Source of the DNA: an uncultured Corynebacterium sp.
GTDB taxonomy: Bacteria; Actinomycetota; Actinomycetes; Mycobacteriales; Mycobacteriaceae
DNA: 24,839 bases
Direction: 5' to 3'
NCBI RefSeq assembly: GCF_902489365.1
Contig: NZ_CABTZR010000030.1
Location: 1-24,839 of the forward strand
Shown here: piece by piece, positions 1-7,344 of the stretch
How positions within the stretch are numbered: the stretch's first letter is position 1
Layout of the letters: each line of letters starts with the position of its first letter
Notes under the pieces: generated by a model
Told to the model about the DNA's origin: nothing
The model's database searches: none
Seen by the model: the letters and a program-made list of their open reading frames with translations, nothing else
Program-made: the position numbers and the translations under genes

Positions 1-1866
1 GTGACCCAGGGACGTCGACAACCCATAGATAATGCTCAGGTAGGCCAGACCCACGAGCACGCCCGTCAGGATGAATGCAGGCGCGTTCACAGTCTGTACG
101 CCGATGAGCAGATCACCCACGGTCACCGTAACGGCCTGGATGATGACCATCAGGGCCATGAGGAGGAAGCGGCCCATGTAGGCCTGGCCCACCGTGATGC
201 GATGGAATCCTTCCTTATCCACCTCGACGCGGAAAATCACCATGAGGACGAAGGCGCCGATCCACAGCGAGAGGTTAGTAAACAGCGCCGCCATGGCGGA
301 GCCGTAGCTGTCCACCGGGTACACGGTTTCGGTCTTCAGCTCGATGGGCTCGGCAAAGAACTTACCGATTTCTTCCGCGTCCAGCCCGGTGACATCTTGA
401 ACCACCTTGGAGTTCATCGCCGCACGCAGCGAGCCCACATCACCCTGCATAGCGCGCAGGCTGTCCTGGAGGGCCAGGAGGTTGGCATCGAAATCGGACA
501 AGGTGTCCTTCGTGGCGCGCAGCTGCTGGGCCACGCCGTCCAGGAGACCATTGGCCTCCTGAATGGTTCCCTTCTGCGCTTCCAGGGTGGAGCTTAACGC
601 ACTCGCCATGGAGCTCAGATTGCTCATGGCACGGTTGATTTCGGGTACGGCGGTGGTCACGGTATCGCGCAGAGTTTGCGAGGTGGCCTTGGTATCGGCC
701 GCCGCTTGGTTGATAGCCTCCGCGCTAGCCTGCACGTTATCCGCCGCGGCCTGCGTATCCTTGCTCAGCGCACTGAGGTTCCCCACCAGCTGGCGGTTGG
801 ATTCATTGCCCTCATCGAGGCGCTGGATGGCGTCATCGATTTCCTTGGCCACCTGCGGTGAAAGCGTTGTGGAATCACGTAACGCCTTGAGCTGCGCAAT
901 CGATTCCGCACTCGCATCAATGGCGGTATTAGCCCGCTGCGTGGCGTAATCGAAGCGGTCACCGGCCTGGTTCAGACCCGCGGTGACATCCGCGATGGAT
1001 TCCTGCGCCTGGGCGGTGCCGTCCGCCACCGCAGTCGCACCGTTGACGAAGGCGCCGGTGGTCTGGTCGGTGAAGTCACCGATGCCACCTTGTGCCTGGT
1101 TGACGAGGGAGGAGACCTCGGCGAGGGCTGTTTGGGCGTCGCCCAGCGCGGTGCTCACATCAGCCACCGTGGACTTGGCGCCCAACGTGGAATCAGCAGC
1201 GGTATCAAGCTTGGCTTGGATACGCGCGAGGTTTTCGCGGTTGCCGTCGATCTCCTGCGCGGTCTCCCCAAAAGCGGAGCTGGTGTTGTTCATCGCGCGT
1301 GTGACTTTTCGCTCGAAGTCGGTACCGGTGTCCTTGACGTTTTCCGCCGCGACCGTGGCCACCTGCTCCTTGAAGGCGGCCGTGATCTGCTTGTCCAGAC
1401 CATTAGCACCGGTATCCGTGATCTTCACGGCGATGGCGTTGTTCTTCTCATTGACGCGGTAGACCAGCTGCGGCTGCGTGAACTTCCCGTCAAGCATGCT
1501 CACGAGGTTCTCGCTGAAGTCCTCCGGGATCGTCACTGAGGCATACACGTCTCCCTCTAGAAGGGCTTTCTCGGCCGAGTCTTGGTCAAGAAATTGCCAG
1601 CCTAGCTGGTCATTCTTCTTAAGTTTCTCAATGACCTCGCTGCCGACATCAATATCACCGGTGAGCTCGTTATTAGCACCCTTGTCCTCGTTGACCACGG
1701 CCACTTTGATGTTGTTGGTATGGCCATAAGGATCACGAAAAGCCGCGATGTTCACCCATGAATACAACGCGGGAGTGATGATGAGTCCAATGAGGATGAT
1801 CCACGCCCTGGGGACGCGGCCAAGCCTGGCTACATCTCTGATAAAAATCTTCCAACTTTGGCGCAC
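1..1866 (-). CDS. YhgE/Pip domain membrane protein (3' end cut by window edge)
   Basis: A single minus-strand frame stays open from a GTG at 1866 to base 1, giving 622 visible codons with no stop. The start is fixed by an in-frame TAG 12 codons upstream with no other start between. The N-terminus (VRQSWKIFIRDVARLGRVPR, then a membrane helix ending ITPALYSWVNIAAF) is the classic YhgE/Pip N-terminus. A long Ala/Gln/Ser-rich region of coiled-coil character follows. After the segment containing TVYPVDSYGSAMAALFTNL several membrane helices begin, as in the ABC-2-like C-terminal half. Members of the family (phage infection protein Pip, YhgE, EsaA-like proteins) are cell-envelope proteins, some linked to phage adsorption or type VII secretion; the substrate here is unknown. 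The missing part should be the last membrane helices. No partner gene is visible on the right, where a Nudix gene starts divergently. Confidence 0.88.
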   Translation of the reverse strand, partial: MRQSWKIFIRDVARLGRVPRAWIILIGLIITPALYSWVNIAAFRDPYGHTNNIKVAVVNEDKGANNELTGDIDVGSEVIEKLKKNDQLGWQFLDQDSAEKALLEGDVYASVTIPEDFSENLVSMLDGKFTQPQLVYRVNEKNNAIAVKITDTGANGLDKQITAAFKEQVATVAAENVKDTGTDFERKVTRAMNNTSSAFGETAQEIDGNRENLARIQAKLDTAADSTLGAKSTVADVSTALGDAQTALAEVSSLVNQAQGGIGDFTDQTTGAFVNGATAVADGTAQAQESIADVTAGLNQAGDRFDYATQRANTAIDASAESIAQLKALRDSTTLSPQVAKEIDDAIQRLDEGNESNRQLVGNLSALSKDTQAAADNVQASAEAINQAAADTKATSQTLRDTVTTAVPEINRAMSNLSSMASALSSTLEAQKGTIQEANGLLDGVAQQLRATKDTLSDFDANLLALQDSLRAMQGDVGSLRAAMNSKVVQDVTGLDAEEIGKFFAEPIELKTETVYPVDSYGSAMAALFTNLSLWIGAFVLMVIFRVEVDKEGFHRITVGQAYMGRFLLMALMVIIQAVTVTVGDLLIGVQTVNAPAFILTGVLVGLAYLSIIYGLSTSLGH

Positions 1867-2062
1867 TGAAGGGAGTGTACCCGTTGAAAGTCCAAGTCTC
1901 TAACCTGCCGAAAGCCATAAAGTAATTTCAATGATTAACAATTAAAGATTGATATGGTTTGCCGAAACAAAACCCTCTCCCGCATACCCTCCACTTGTAC
2001 TGACAAACAAAATTCTCGGCACCCGAAAACCTCAATCCACCCCAGCACTACAATCGGCGGCC

Positions 2063-2455
2063 ATGATTGAAGTCGCAGCCGTCGTCATCCGCAATCCGCA
2101 AGGCCACGTGCTCACCGTGCGCAAAAAGTCCTCCACTAAGTATCAGCTGCCCGGCGGCAAGCCTGAAAAGGGCGAGGCGCTTGTCGACGCCGCCCTGCGC
2201 GAAGTCGCCGAAGAAGTAGGCCTCACCCTCGACGCCGCACACCTCGACAAACTCGGCACCTTCGACGCTCCCGCCGCCAACGAACCAGGCGAGGTCGTCG
2301 TCGGCACCATCTTCACCTACACCCGCACCGTCACCGCCGACGAACCCCATGCGGCCGCCGAAATCGGCGACACCGCCTGGGTCGACCCAGCAGCGCCCGA
2401 CCGCGAGCTTGCGCACCTGTTGCGTAACCGCGTCTTCCCCGCGCTGGCTGGGTAG
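2063..2455 (+). CDS. Nudix hydrolase
   Basis: A 130-residue protein with a complete Nudix box at residues 32-54: G32, E38, then REVAEEVGL, which fits GX5EX7REUXEEXGU exactly. The acidic residues E47, E50 and E51 would bind the catalytic metal. Family members hydrolyse nucleoside diphosphates linked to another moiety; the small size and single domain resemble MutT/NUDT-type housecleaning pyrophosphatases, but the substrate cannot be read from the sequence. The frame is open further upstream to 1949, but the ATG at 2063 begins the conserved first strand (MIEVAAVVIRN), so I prefer it. No good ribosome binding site precedes it. The gene is divergent from the YhgE gene. Its last 150 or so bases are duplicated at 3138-3320. 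Confidence 0.88.
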   Translation: MIEVAAVVIRNPQGHVLTVRKKSSTKYQLPGGKPEKGEALVDAALREVAEEVGLTLDAAHLDKLGTFDAPAANEPGEVVVGTIFTYTRTVTADEPHAAAEIGDTAWVDPAAPDRELAHLLRNRVFPALAG

Positions 2456-2587
2456 GTACGTTTTCGCAGATAGCGCCTCGAAGCCACAGGTCTGCATCCA
2501 TAGCACCGCGCCTCTGCGCCCATTTTCTCGGCTCATCAACATAAAACAGAGGCAGGTCCGCTGAAATACCTACCCCTGCTCAGGCAT

Positions 2588-2725
2588 TTACTTCTTCCCG
2601 CTAGGAAGAAACACAAGGAAAATGACCAAAACTGCTAGAGCAATCGTGACCCCATACGACCACTGAAGATGAACGGAAAGCGCCATCAGAATAACGCCAA
2701 CAGTGGCCAAGATGTTTTTCCACAT
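2588..2725 (-). CDS. Small membrane protein, 45 residues
   Basis: The ATG at 2725 is preceded by GGGAGAA six bases upstream, a good ribosome binding site. The frame of 45 codons encodes two hydrophobic stretches, NILATVGVILMALSVHL and VTIALAVLVIFLVFLP, separated by a short QWSYG turn and ending in a basic tail SGKK. This is a two-helix hairpin with both ends likely cytoplasmic. It has no recognisable family. It lies between the Nudix gene and its duplicated tail, on the opposite strand. The ribosome binding site plus membrane-hairpin composition argue for a real gene, but it could be a toxin-like or stress peptide of any kind; function unknown. Confidence 0.6.
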   Translation of the reverse strand: MWKNILATVGVILMALSVHLQWSYGVTIALAVLVIFLVFLPSGKK

Positions 2726-2846
2726 AATTTATTCTCCCTAACCGGCAGATTCTCTTTGGCTACCTTCTAGACAGTTCAGCAACGTTCATATGGCAAAGTT
2801 CCAATCACGCTACCCTAAAACCCTCACCGCTTAGCACAAAGATAAT

Positions 2847-2948
2847 TTATTGAAAACCAACCCGCTGAGAAAGTGCATTAGCTGGAGCGAGAACTGTTGC
2901 TGCCGCAATCAGCACCGCCAGGGGAGCACTTCTCTTGGGGCGATACAT
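2847..2948 (-). pseudogene. Orphan signal peptide, likely remnant of a secreted protein
   Basis: A 33-codon frame reads as a textbook Sec signal peptide: basic start MYRPKR, hydrophobic core SAPLAVLIAAATVL, and an ANA cleavage site followed by LS. It then runs only nine more residues (to VGFQ) before a TAA. AAAGGG lies eight bases before the ATG. The most likely reading is the surviving 5' end of a deleted secreted-protein gene; a genuine secreted micro-peptide is less likely because almost nothing remains after cleavage. The other frames downstream do not resume a convincing protein. Confidence 0.5.
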
Positions 2949-3137
2949 GCCCTGAGCCCTTTCGCAAGAAGATGGCTGAAAACTCGGACACCCCTAGAGT
3001 TACATGTAGTCGACAAATTTGGAAGCAAAAATGGAAACTGTAGACGAACGTATACACTTCCCCATAATTCATTGCGCGAGCCCGCAGGAAGGCGTATCGT
3101 GTTGCGATTCCCCCCTGCAGACATTTAGGCTTCTTAA

Positions 3138-3320
3138 AACTTCGCTCTACCTGCTGCTTCAGTAATTGTCGGCACCATTTTCACCTGCACGCGCACCGTC
3201 ACCACCGACGAACCCCACGCCGCCGCCGAAATCGGCGACACCGCCTGGGCCAACCCAACAGCACCCAACCGCGAGCTTGCACACCTGTTACGCGACCGCG
3301 TCTTCCCTGCACTAACCTAG
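3138..3320 (+). pseudogene. Duplicated 3' fragment of the Nudix gene
   Basis: This frame (from NFALPAAS through VIVGTIFTCTRTVTTDEPH to RVFPALT and a TAG) is a diverged copy of the last third of the Nudix protein at 2063-2455, whose matching stretch is VVVGTIFTYTRTVTADEPH to RVFPALAG. A five-residue deletion (NEPGE) sits near its left edge. An in-frame TAA at 3135-3137 closes it upstream, and the Nudix box is absent, so it cannot be an active enzyme. Most differences are third-position or conservative. The copies are direct repeats about 0.86 kb apart. Confidence 0.85.
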
Positions 3321-3340
3321 CCGCCGCCCTCTCGGCACCA

Positions 3341-3369
3341 TTGACCCAGAAATCATCAACAGCTATCCT
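3341..3369 (+). promoter_or_regulatory. Promoter of the TetR gene
   Basis: TTGACC (3341-3346) and TATCCT (3364-3369) are separated by exactly 17 bases. The -10 box ends seven bases before the ATG at 3377, so the transcript would be leaderless or nearly so. This also argues against any start upstream of 3377, since such a start would fall within the -35 box. Confidence 0.6.
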
Positions 3370-3371
3370 TT

Positions 3372-3396
3372 TGAACATGTTCACTGAACACGTTCA
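3372..3396. promoter_or_regulatory. Tandem palindromic operators over the TetR start
   Basis: TGAACATGTTCA (3372-3383) is a perfect 12-base palindrome, and TGAACACGTTCA (3385-3396) has the same half-sites. The two are offset by 13 bases, cover the predicted transcription start, and the first contains the start codon. This is the arrangement expected for autorepression by a TetR dimer; the binding itself is inferred. Confidence 0.65.
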
Positions 3397-3952
3397 CACC
3401 TCGCGTGCAGCTACCAAATCCGGTACCCACAGCAAGGTCCTAGCCACCGCCTATGACCTCTTCCTCACTCAGGGCTACGCCACCACTAGCATCCGGAGCA
3501 TTGCATCCGAAGCTGGTGTCAGCGTGGGAACCGTCATGGGAGTCGGCGACAAACAAACGCTGCTCATCCACACCATTGGCCAACGCATTTCAGAACTCCA
3601 CGATGACATCCGGGGACAATCCGCTAGCCTCCTCGACGTCCTCAAACCATTCCTTCAGATGTTCACCGGCCACGAAGAACTCTCCCGCGCGTTCGGCGCG
3701 GCACTCATCCAACAAGGCAACCAAGGTCAGGCACTCACCGCGCTCAAAACGCTCCTGACCGATGAAATCACCCTGCGCCTTGGCTCCAGGCTCAACAGCG
3801 ACGATGCGGCCGAGTACTCCAACCTGCTGTACAACGTCTACCTCGGCTTACTCATCGGCTGGGCCGCGGGCCTCTACGACACCGAGCACCTCACATCCCA
3901 AGCCGCCTCATCCATCGAACGCCTCAACACCGCATTCGGAGTAAGCCAATGA
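3377..3952 (+). CDS. TetR/AcrR family transcriptional regulator
   Basis: A 191-residue protein of normal TetR length. Residues of about 15-60 form the DNA-binding domain: HSKVLATAYDLFLTQGYATT, SIRSIASEAGVSVGTVMGVG, then DKQTLL, which aligns with the TetR_N pattern (the usual YYHF at the end of the recognition helix is replaced by MGVG). The rest is the variable, helical ligand-binding domain. The start at 3377 is chosen because the promoter and operators sit immediately at it. Its stop overlaps the start of the DoxX-like gene (ATGA), so the two are co-transcribed, and the operators predict autoregulation of both. The ligand cannot be guessed. Confidence 0.85.
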   Translation: MFTEHVHTSRAATKSGTHSKVLATAYDLFLTQGYATTSIRSIASEAGVSVGTVMGVGDKQTLLIHTIGQRISELHDDIRGQSASLLDVLKPFLQMFTGHEELSRAFGAALIQQGNQGQALTALKTLLTDEITLRLGSRLNSDDAAEYSNLLYNVYLGLLIGWAAGLYDTEHLTSQAASSIERLNTAFGVSQ

Positions 3953-4311
3953 TCCTAGAATCCTCCCCCGCTTGGCCCTCCCTACTACTAGCAGCCATTC
4001 TGCTTGGCGACGCCGCCCTCTCCCTCAAACCAGTCCCCTTCATCGAAGCCTGCCTCAGCGGCGTCAAACTCCCCAAGGACTGGTGGTGGGCGCTCATTGT
4101 CATCAAGTGCCTCGCCGCCGCAGGACTCATTGCCGGCCTCTGGTTCCCCGGCGTAGGAATCGCAGCCATGGTTGGCGTCATCGCCTATTTCTGCGCGGCC
4201 GCAGCAGCCCATGCCCACGCCCACTTCCTCGGTAGCGCATTCTGGATTAACTGCTTAGGCATGCTCGCGCTCTCAATCGGCGTGCTCACCCTGACGCTCG
4301 CACTGAATTAA
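3949..4311 (+). CDS. DoxX-like family membrane protein
   Basis: A 120-residue protein with four predicted membrane helices: PSLLLAAILLGDAALSL, WWWALIVIKCLAAAGLIAGL, GIAAMVGVIAYFCAAAAAH and FWINCLGMLALSIGVLTL. The second helix and the following GLWFPGVGIAA segment resemble the DoxX-like group (PF13564), which is often paired with a TetR or MarR regulator. Its function is not established; family members have been connected to redox stress or to detoxification. The ATGA overlap with the TetR gene makes it the likely regulated target. Confidence 0.72.
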   Translation: MILESSPAWPSLLLAAILLGDAALSLKPVPFIEACLSGVKLPKDWWWALIVIKCLAAAGLIAGLWFPGVGIAAMVGVIAYFCAAAAAHAHAHFLGSAFWINCLGMLALSIGVLTLTLALN

Positions 4312-4364
4312 GACACCAGTCAACCTTTCACAGCTTCCCAAAGGCAGATGCATCATTACGCCTC

Positions 4365-4393
4365 TTGATTGATGACTTGATGCTTTCTACCCT
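4365..4393 (+). promoter_or_regulatory. Promoter of the vapB-vapC pair
   Basis: TTGATT (4365-4370), a 17-base spacer and TACCCT (4388-4393) precede the ATG at 4400 by six bases, again predicting a leaderless transcript. Confidence 0.45.
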
Positions 4394-4399
4394 AAAGGT

Positions 4400-4504
4400 A
4401 TGCGCACCACGATAAACCTCCCCTCCTTCGATTGCGGCGGACCAGCTCTAGTTGATCTCAGCGACAAAGAAGCCGTGTGGGCGGCGCTCGATGATCATTC
4501 CTGA
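4400..4504 (+). CDS. Short VapB-like antitoxin frame, 34 residues, possibly degraded
   Basis: The frame starts MRTTINLPSF, the beta-strand start typical of ribbon-helix-helix VapB antitoxins (MRTTxxL), and ends DKEAVWAALDDHS. At 34 residues it is roughly half the usual size and cannot hold both the complete DNA-binding fold and a normal toxin-binding tail. It overlaps the vapC start by 14 bases, as expected for a toxin-antitoxin pair, and a promoter sits just upstream. Either the antitoxin has lost its middle, or this is a minimal version. The call rests on position and the first ten residues. Confidence 0.5.
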   Translation: MRTTINLPSFDCGGPALVDLSDKEAVWAALDDHS

Positions 4505-4919
4505 TGTCAACATTCTCGTTTATGCCTTCCACTCCGCAGCACCACAACATAAACCCGCTCAGCAGTGGTTAAGTGGTGCGCTGAATCGGCATGAAACAAT
4601 TGGGCTCCTGGATGTTGTGGCAATGGGCTTTCTTCGAGTCATGACGAACCACAAGCTATTTCACAAATCACTTACCGCCCAGCAAGCGCTGACTACACTC
4701 CGAACCATTTTAGAAGCCCCAAACGGCACCCTTTTTAGCTCCAGCCCAGGGACCTGGACAACCTTCACTGAATTGGTGCGCTTGCACAAACTTAAAGCCA
4801 GCGACATCCCCGATGCCTGGATCGCTGCGGCCGTAATAGAAGAAGAAGCAACCCTACTAAGCCAAGATCAGGGCTTCGCCCGCTTCCGAGAGCTGCACTG
4901 GCACCCGCTTTCAGATTGA
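4491..4919 (+). CDS. vapC: PIN-domain ribonuclease toxin, VapC family
   Basis: A 142-residue protein beginning MIIPDVNILVYAF, the PIN-domain first strand with catalytic D5. Later features match the mycobacterial VapC subgroup: GFLRVMTN, the IPDAWIAAAVIEE helix with acidic residues, and the late motif LLSQDQGFARF followed by LHWHPL. VapC enzymes are Mg-dependent ribonucleases that cut tRNA or rRNA and are held inactive by VapB. The frame extends upstream to 4452, but the ATG at 4491 gives the canonical N-terminus. All key acidic positions appear present, so the toxin looks intact even though the antitoxin in front of it is very short. Confidence 0.82.
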   Translation: MIIPDVNILVYAFHSAAPQHKPAQQWLSGALNRHETIGLLDVVAMGFLRVMTNHKLFHKSLTAQQALTTLRTILEAPNGTLFSSSPGTWTTFTELVRLHKLKASDIPDAWIAAAVIEEEATLLSQDQGFARFRELHWHPLSD

Positions 4920-4929
4920 CAACAAACGC

Positions 4930-4966
4930 AGAACCCGAGCCACCGGTGTACGGTGACTAGGGTTCT
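4930..4966. terminator. Hairpin between convergent vapC and MFS genes
   Basis: AGAACCC (4930-4936) pairs with GGGTTCT (4960-4966), and within it CACCG and CGGTG can pair around GTGTA. Read on the minus strand it is followed by GCGTTTGTTG, so it may serve as the terminator of the exporter gene as well as of vapC. It has no strong U-run. Confidence 0.4.
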
Positions 4967-5078
4967 ATAGGTTGAAGCAGCGAAATCAAGCAATTAATAC
5001 ACCAACAAGCCCTCGACTTAAAGCGGACAATACCTCCCGAAACAGGGGCGATTAGCGTCATCAAGGGGAAGTAGACTC

Positions 5079-6263
5079 CTATAAACGAATGGATTTAACG
5101 TCGCCCTTCTTGATGAAAAACAGATCTGAGAGAATCAAGACCAAAGCAAAAAAGGCTACTGCCGTCAACCCTCCGAAGTGCTCGAAGAGCACGCCGGCAA
5201 GTGCATTTCCGATAGGCATGGTTACCATCGCAGATGTTGACAGAATCGCAGTACAACGTCCTTGAAACTCTTGCGGTACTGATTTTACAAAAAAGCCACT
5301 ACACGGCGCGTTGAAAACTGGCAGGACCAATCCAGCCAACACCATTCCAAGAATAATGCACGTACTATTTACCATGGTTACTGCAAGCGCTACAGTGAAC
5401 AAACACATGGAGTAAAGAATTAGCCTTCCGGCCTGCGCTTTTTCGACTAGCTTTCCTGCAATCACTGCGCCCATTAGGCCTGCTAATCCAATTGCAGCCT
5501 GATATATTCCCAACGAGAATGAGCTGAAAGATGCATATTTTAAACTAAGTAGCGAAAGTGTTGTTATTCCAGCAAATGAAAAATTCATCAACGGGCTATA
5601 CCAACCGATGGAGAAGAGCTGCTTTTGACCACGTAGCCAATCCCATGCTGGGCGTAGCGGAGGCGTTTCGCTGAGGGTTTCCGAAGAGTCTGTTTCGCTT
5701 GATCGGAAACGAATTAGCAAAAGGCAAGCTAGAACCCAGCAGAATGAGGCTGCATCAACCCAAAAAGGAGCTTGCGCCGAATGCGAGATAAGTAGACCTG
5801 CAATTGGTGGCCCAATTAAAGTTCCGATCGAGTATCGACCTTGATTAACGGCCATGGCTTTTGCTAACAAGTTCGGGGGGATTAGTTCTTTAAGAAATGC
5901 GCGCTCTGCCGTACCAAAAGCCGAAGAGATACCCCCTAGCAAGAAAGCTGAAACTGCAAAAAGAGATATCGGATAATGTCCATTGGCCGCAAAGACGCAT
6001 AACAGGGAGCCAGCTACGCCAAGTGTGGCGGAAATTTTAAGAATTACAAGTCTTGAATATCTGTCTACTAGTCGGCCGATTGGCAGCCCCAAAACAACCA
6101 TACTTAAGACAAATAATCCTGACGAAAAACTTGCAGCGGATGGAGAATTAGTAACGTTAAGAACTACAAGAAATAGGGCGAAAGTAGTTATTTGATTACC
6201 GACTACATTTACTGTTTGCCCCGACATTAGCAATTTGTAGTCTCTATTTTCCCAAAGCGACAA
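5079..6263 (-). CDS. MFS exporter of the MccB-like peptide cluster
   Basis: About 394 residues with the twelve-helix pattern of a major facilitator efflux protein. LWENRDYKLLMSGQTVNVVG is the usual start of this drug-efflux group, and GLPIGRLVDRYSR is the loop 2-3 motif A (GxLxDRxxRR). I chose the TTG at 6263 because AAAGGAG lies six bases upstream; the frame also has a GTG at 6266 and a TTG at 6308. The start overlaps the end of the E1 gene by about 20 bases, so translation is probably coupled. In microcin C operons the equivalent MFS protein MccC exports the product and gives self-immunity; I infer the same role here. Base composition is clearly more AT-rich than in flanking genes. Confidence 0.85.
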   Translation of the reverse strand: MSLWENRDYKLLMSGQTVNVVGNQITTFALFLVVLNVTNSPSAASFSSGLFVLSMVVLGLPIGRLVDRYSRLVILKISATLGVAGSLLCVFAANGHYPISLFAVSAFLLGGISSAFGTAERAFLKELIPPNLLAKAMAVNQGRYSIGTLIGPPIAGLLISHSAQAPFWVDAASFCWVLACLLLIRFRSSETDSSETLSETPPLRPAWDWLRGQKQLFSIGWYSPLMNFSFAGITTLSLLSLKYASFSSFSLGIYQAAIGLAGLMGAVIAGKLVEKAQAGRLILYSMCLFTVALAVTMVNSTCIILGMVLAGLVLPVFNAPCSGFFVKSVPQEFQGRCTAILSTSAMVTMPIGNALAGVLFEHFGGLTAVAFFALVLILSDLFFIKKGDVKSIRL

Positions 6264-7326
6264 CACCGGCTCCTTTATGGGCACAAGTTTCGAAGTCAGG
6301 TACTTCAACTTCGTTTATCGCCATTGATTGCATAGAAAACCAATACTCTACGTTTGTTTTTATACAAGGAACACCCGTAAGTAGACTAATTATTCCATGC
6401 GCAAGAAAAGCCGCTGAAATTGAAGAAGAAACGGAATTACCCGCTTGTTTTAGAGGACGTGAGTACTCTCGGATGTGCAGATCTCGGTCGGCACGCTCCA
6501 TCATCTGATAGTCTTTTATACATCTAAAGCAGGCGCCACAGCTATCATGAATACCTAGGATGATCTCGGGACCTTGGTACCCACAGTGCGCCCACGGCAT
6601 TTCATGACTTAATGCAAAGTCATTCGCCGTGAATCTTATCCTCTCAGGGTAGTCCGCTGACAGTGCGAAGGTATCTACCGAATTCAGCGTACGCTCGAAG
6701 TCACTCGTTGTACATAAGCTTTTCTGCAAGCAGTCTATCTCTGTCTCAAGTCCAATTTCCGCTATTTGACTAGCTAACGCCTTACTCTTTACATCTCCAA
6801 TATCGGTAAATTTGAAATGCTGGCGAACAATATTTGTCGGCTCAACTGTGTCTGGATCAATAAGGACGAGCTTTCCAATGCCGGCTCGGGCAAGAAGAAC
6901 GGCCACTTCTGACCCGACTCCCCCAAGCCCTACTATGGCAGCTACGCTATTTGATAATTTCTCCTGCACATACCATGGATGCTCACGCAGCTGGTTATCC
7001 ATCCCTTGATATAGGTTTTGCGCTCTAGACCATAGTTCGAACTGAGCATCAAGTTCGGAGGGATACTCCGACTCTTCAAGAAAACCAAAGTCTGCAAGTG
7101 CAGAAACGAGCTCCTCGACAAATTGATAGCTTAGCGACGGAAAGGATCCCTCAAGCTCGAAATAGATCTGCTCAAGGGTCCTAGTTCCATCTAACCGAGT
7201 TAAGATCGCCTTGATTCTCCCATCGGAATCCCTTACCTTCTTAGAGCTCCCGTAGGAAACTCCGCCAATGATCAAGGAGTCCTTACCAACAGCGAGTGGC
7301 CTATGAGCGTATTTCAGACGATACAT
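6244..7326 (-). CDS. MccB-like E1 adenylating enzyme with N-terminal peptide clamp
   Basis: About 360 residues, close to MccB. Residues 1-85 resemble a RiPP recognition element (winged helix: ILTRLDGTRTLEQIYFELEG, then VEELVSALADFGFLEE). The ThiF/E1 domain follows: GLGGVG at 133-138 binds ATP, LIDPDTVEPTN holds the Asp pair, R168-Q169 is the Arg-Gln of E1 enzymes, and DIGDVKSKAL has the conserved lysines. Candidate zinc ligands are C263, C266 and C269 (DSCGACFRC) with C348 and H350, not the usual two CxxC pairs. Start: ATG at 7326 with AAAGAG six bases upstream; a TTG at 7332 is possible. The gene begins 18 bases after the 25-codon peptide gene. Expected reaction: adenylation of the peptide C-terminus, followed by an unknown capture step. 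It is not the Moco MoeB, which lies at 18443-19525. Confidence 0.85.
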   Translation of the reverse strand: MYRLKYAHRPLAVGKDSLIIGGVSYGSSKKVRDSDGRIKAILTRLDGTRTLEQIYFELEGSFPSLSYQFVEELVSALADFGFLEESEYPSELDAQFELWSRAQNLYQGMDNQLREHPWYVQEKLSNSVAAIVGLGGVGSEVAVLLARAGIGKLVLIDPDTVEPTNIVRQHFKFTDIGDVKSKALASQIAEIGLETEIDCLQKSLCTTSDFERTLNSVDTFALSADYPERIRFTANDFALSHEMPWAHCGYQGPEIILGIHDSCGACFRCIKDYQMMERADRDLHIREYSRPLKQAGNSVSSSISAAFLAHGIISLLTGVPCIKTNVEYWFSMQSMAINEVEVPDFETCAHKGAGVVALGK

Positions 7327-7344
7327 ACTCAACTCTTTCTGGGA

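Noticed and set aside
1..597. Plus-strand frame of 198 codons at the left edge
   Set aside because: His/Glu/Gln-rich shadow of the YhgE gene; the minus-strand reading has the family motifs and an unbroken frame of 622 codons.
6264..6308. TTG at 6308 as the MFS start
   Set aside because: It would overlap the E1 gene by 65 bases without a ribosome binding site; the TTG at 6263 has AAAGGAG at proper spacing and gives the usual MFS N-terminus.
6244..7326. A second MoeB or ThiF enzyme serving molybdenum cofactor or thiamine
   Set aside because: The Moco MoeB-rhodanese is at 18443-19525; this protein has a peptide-clamp-like N-terminus, no rhodanese, a precursor peptide in front and an exporter behind.
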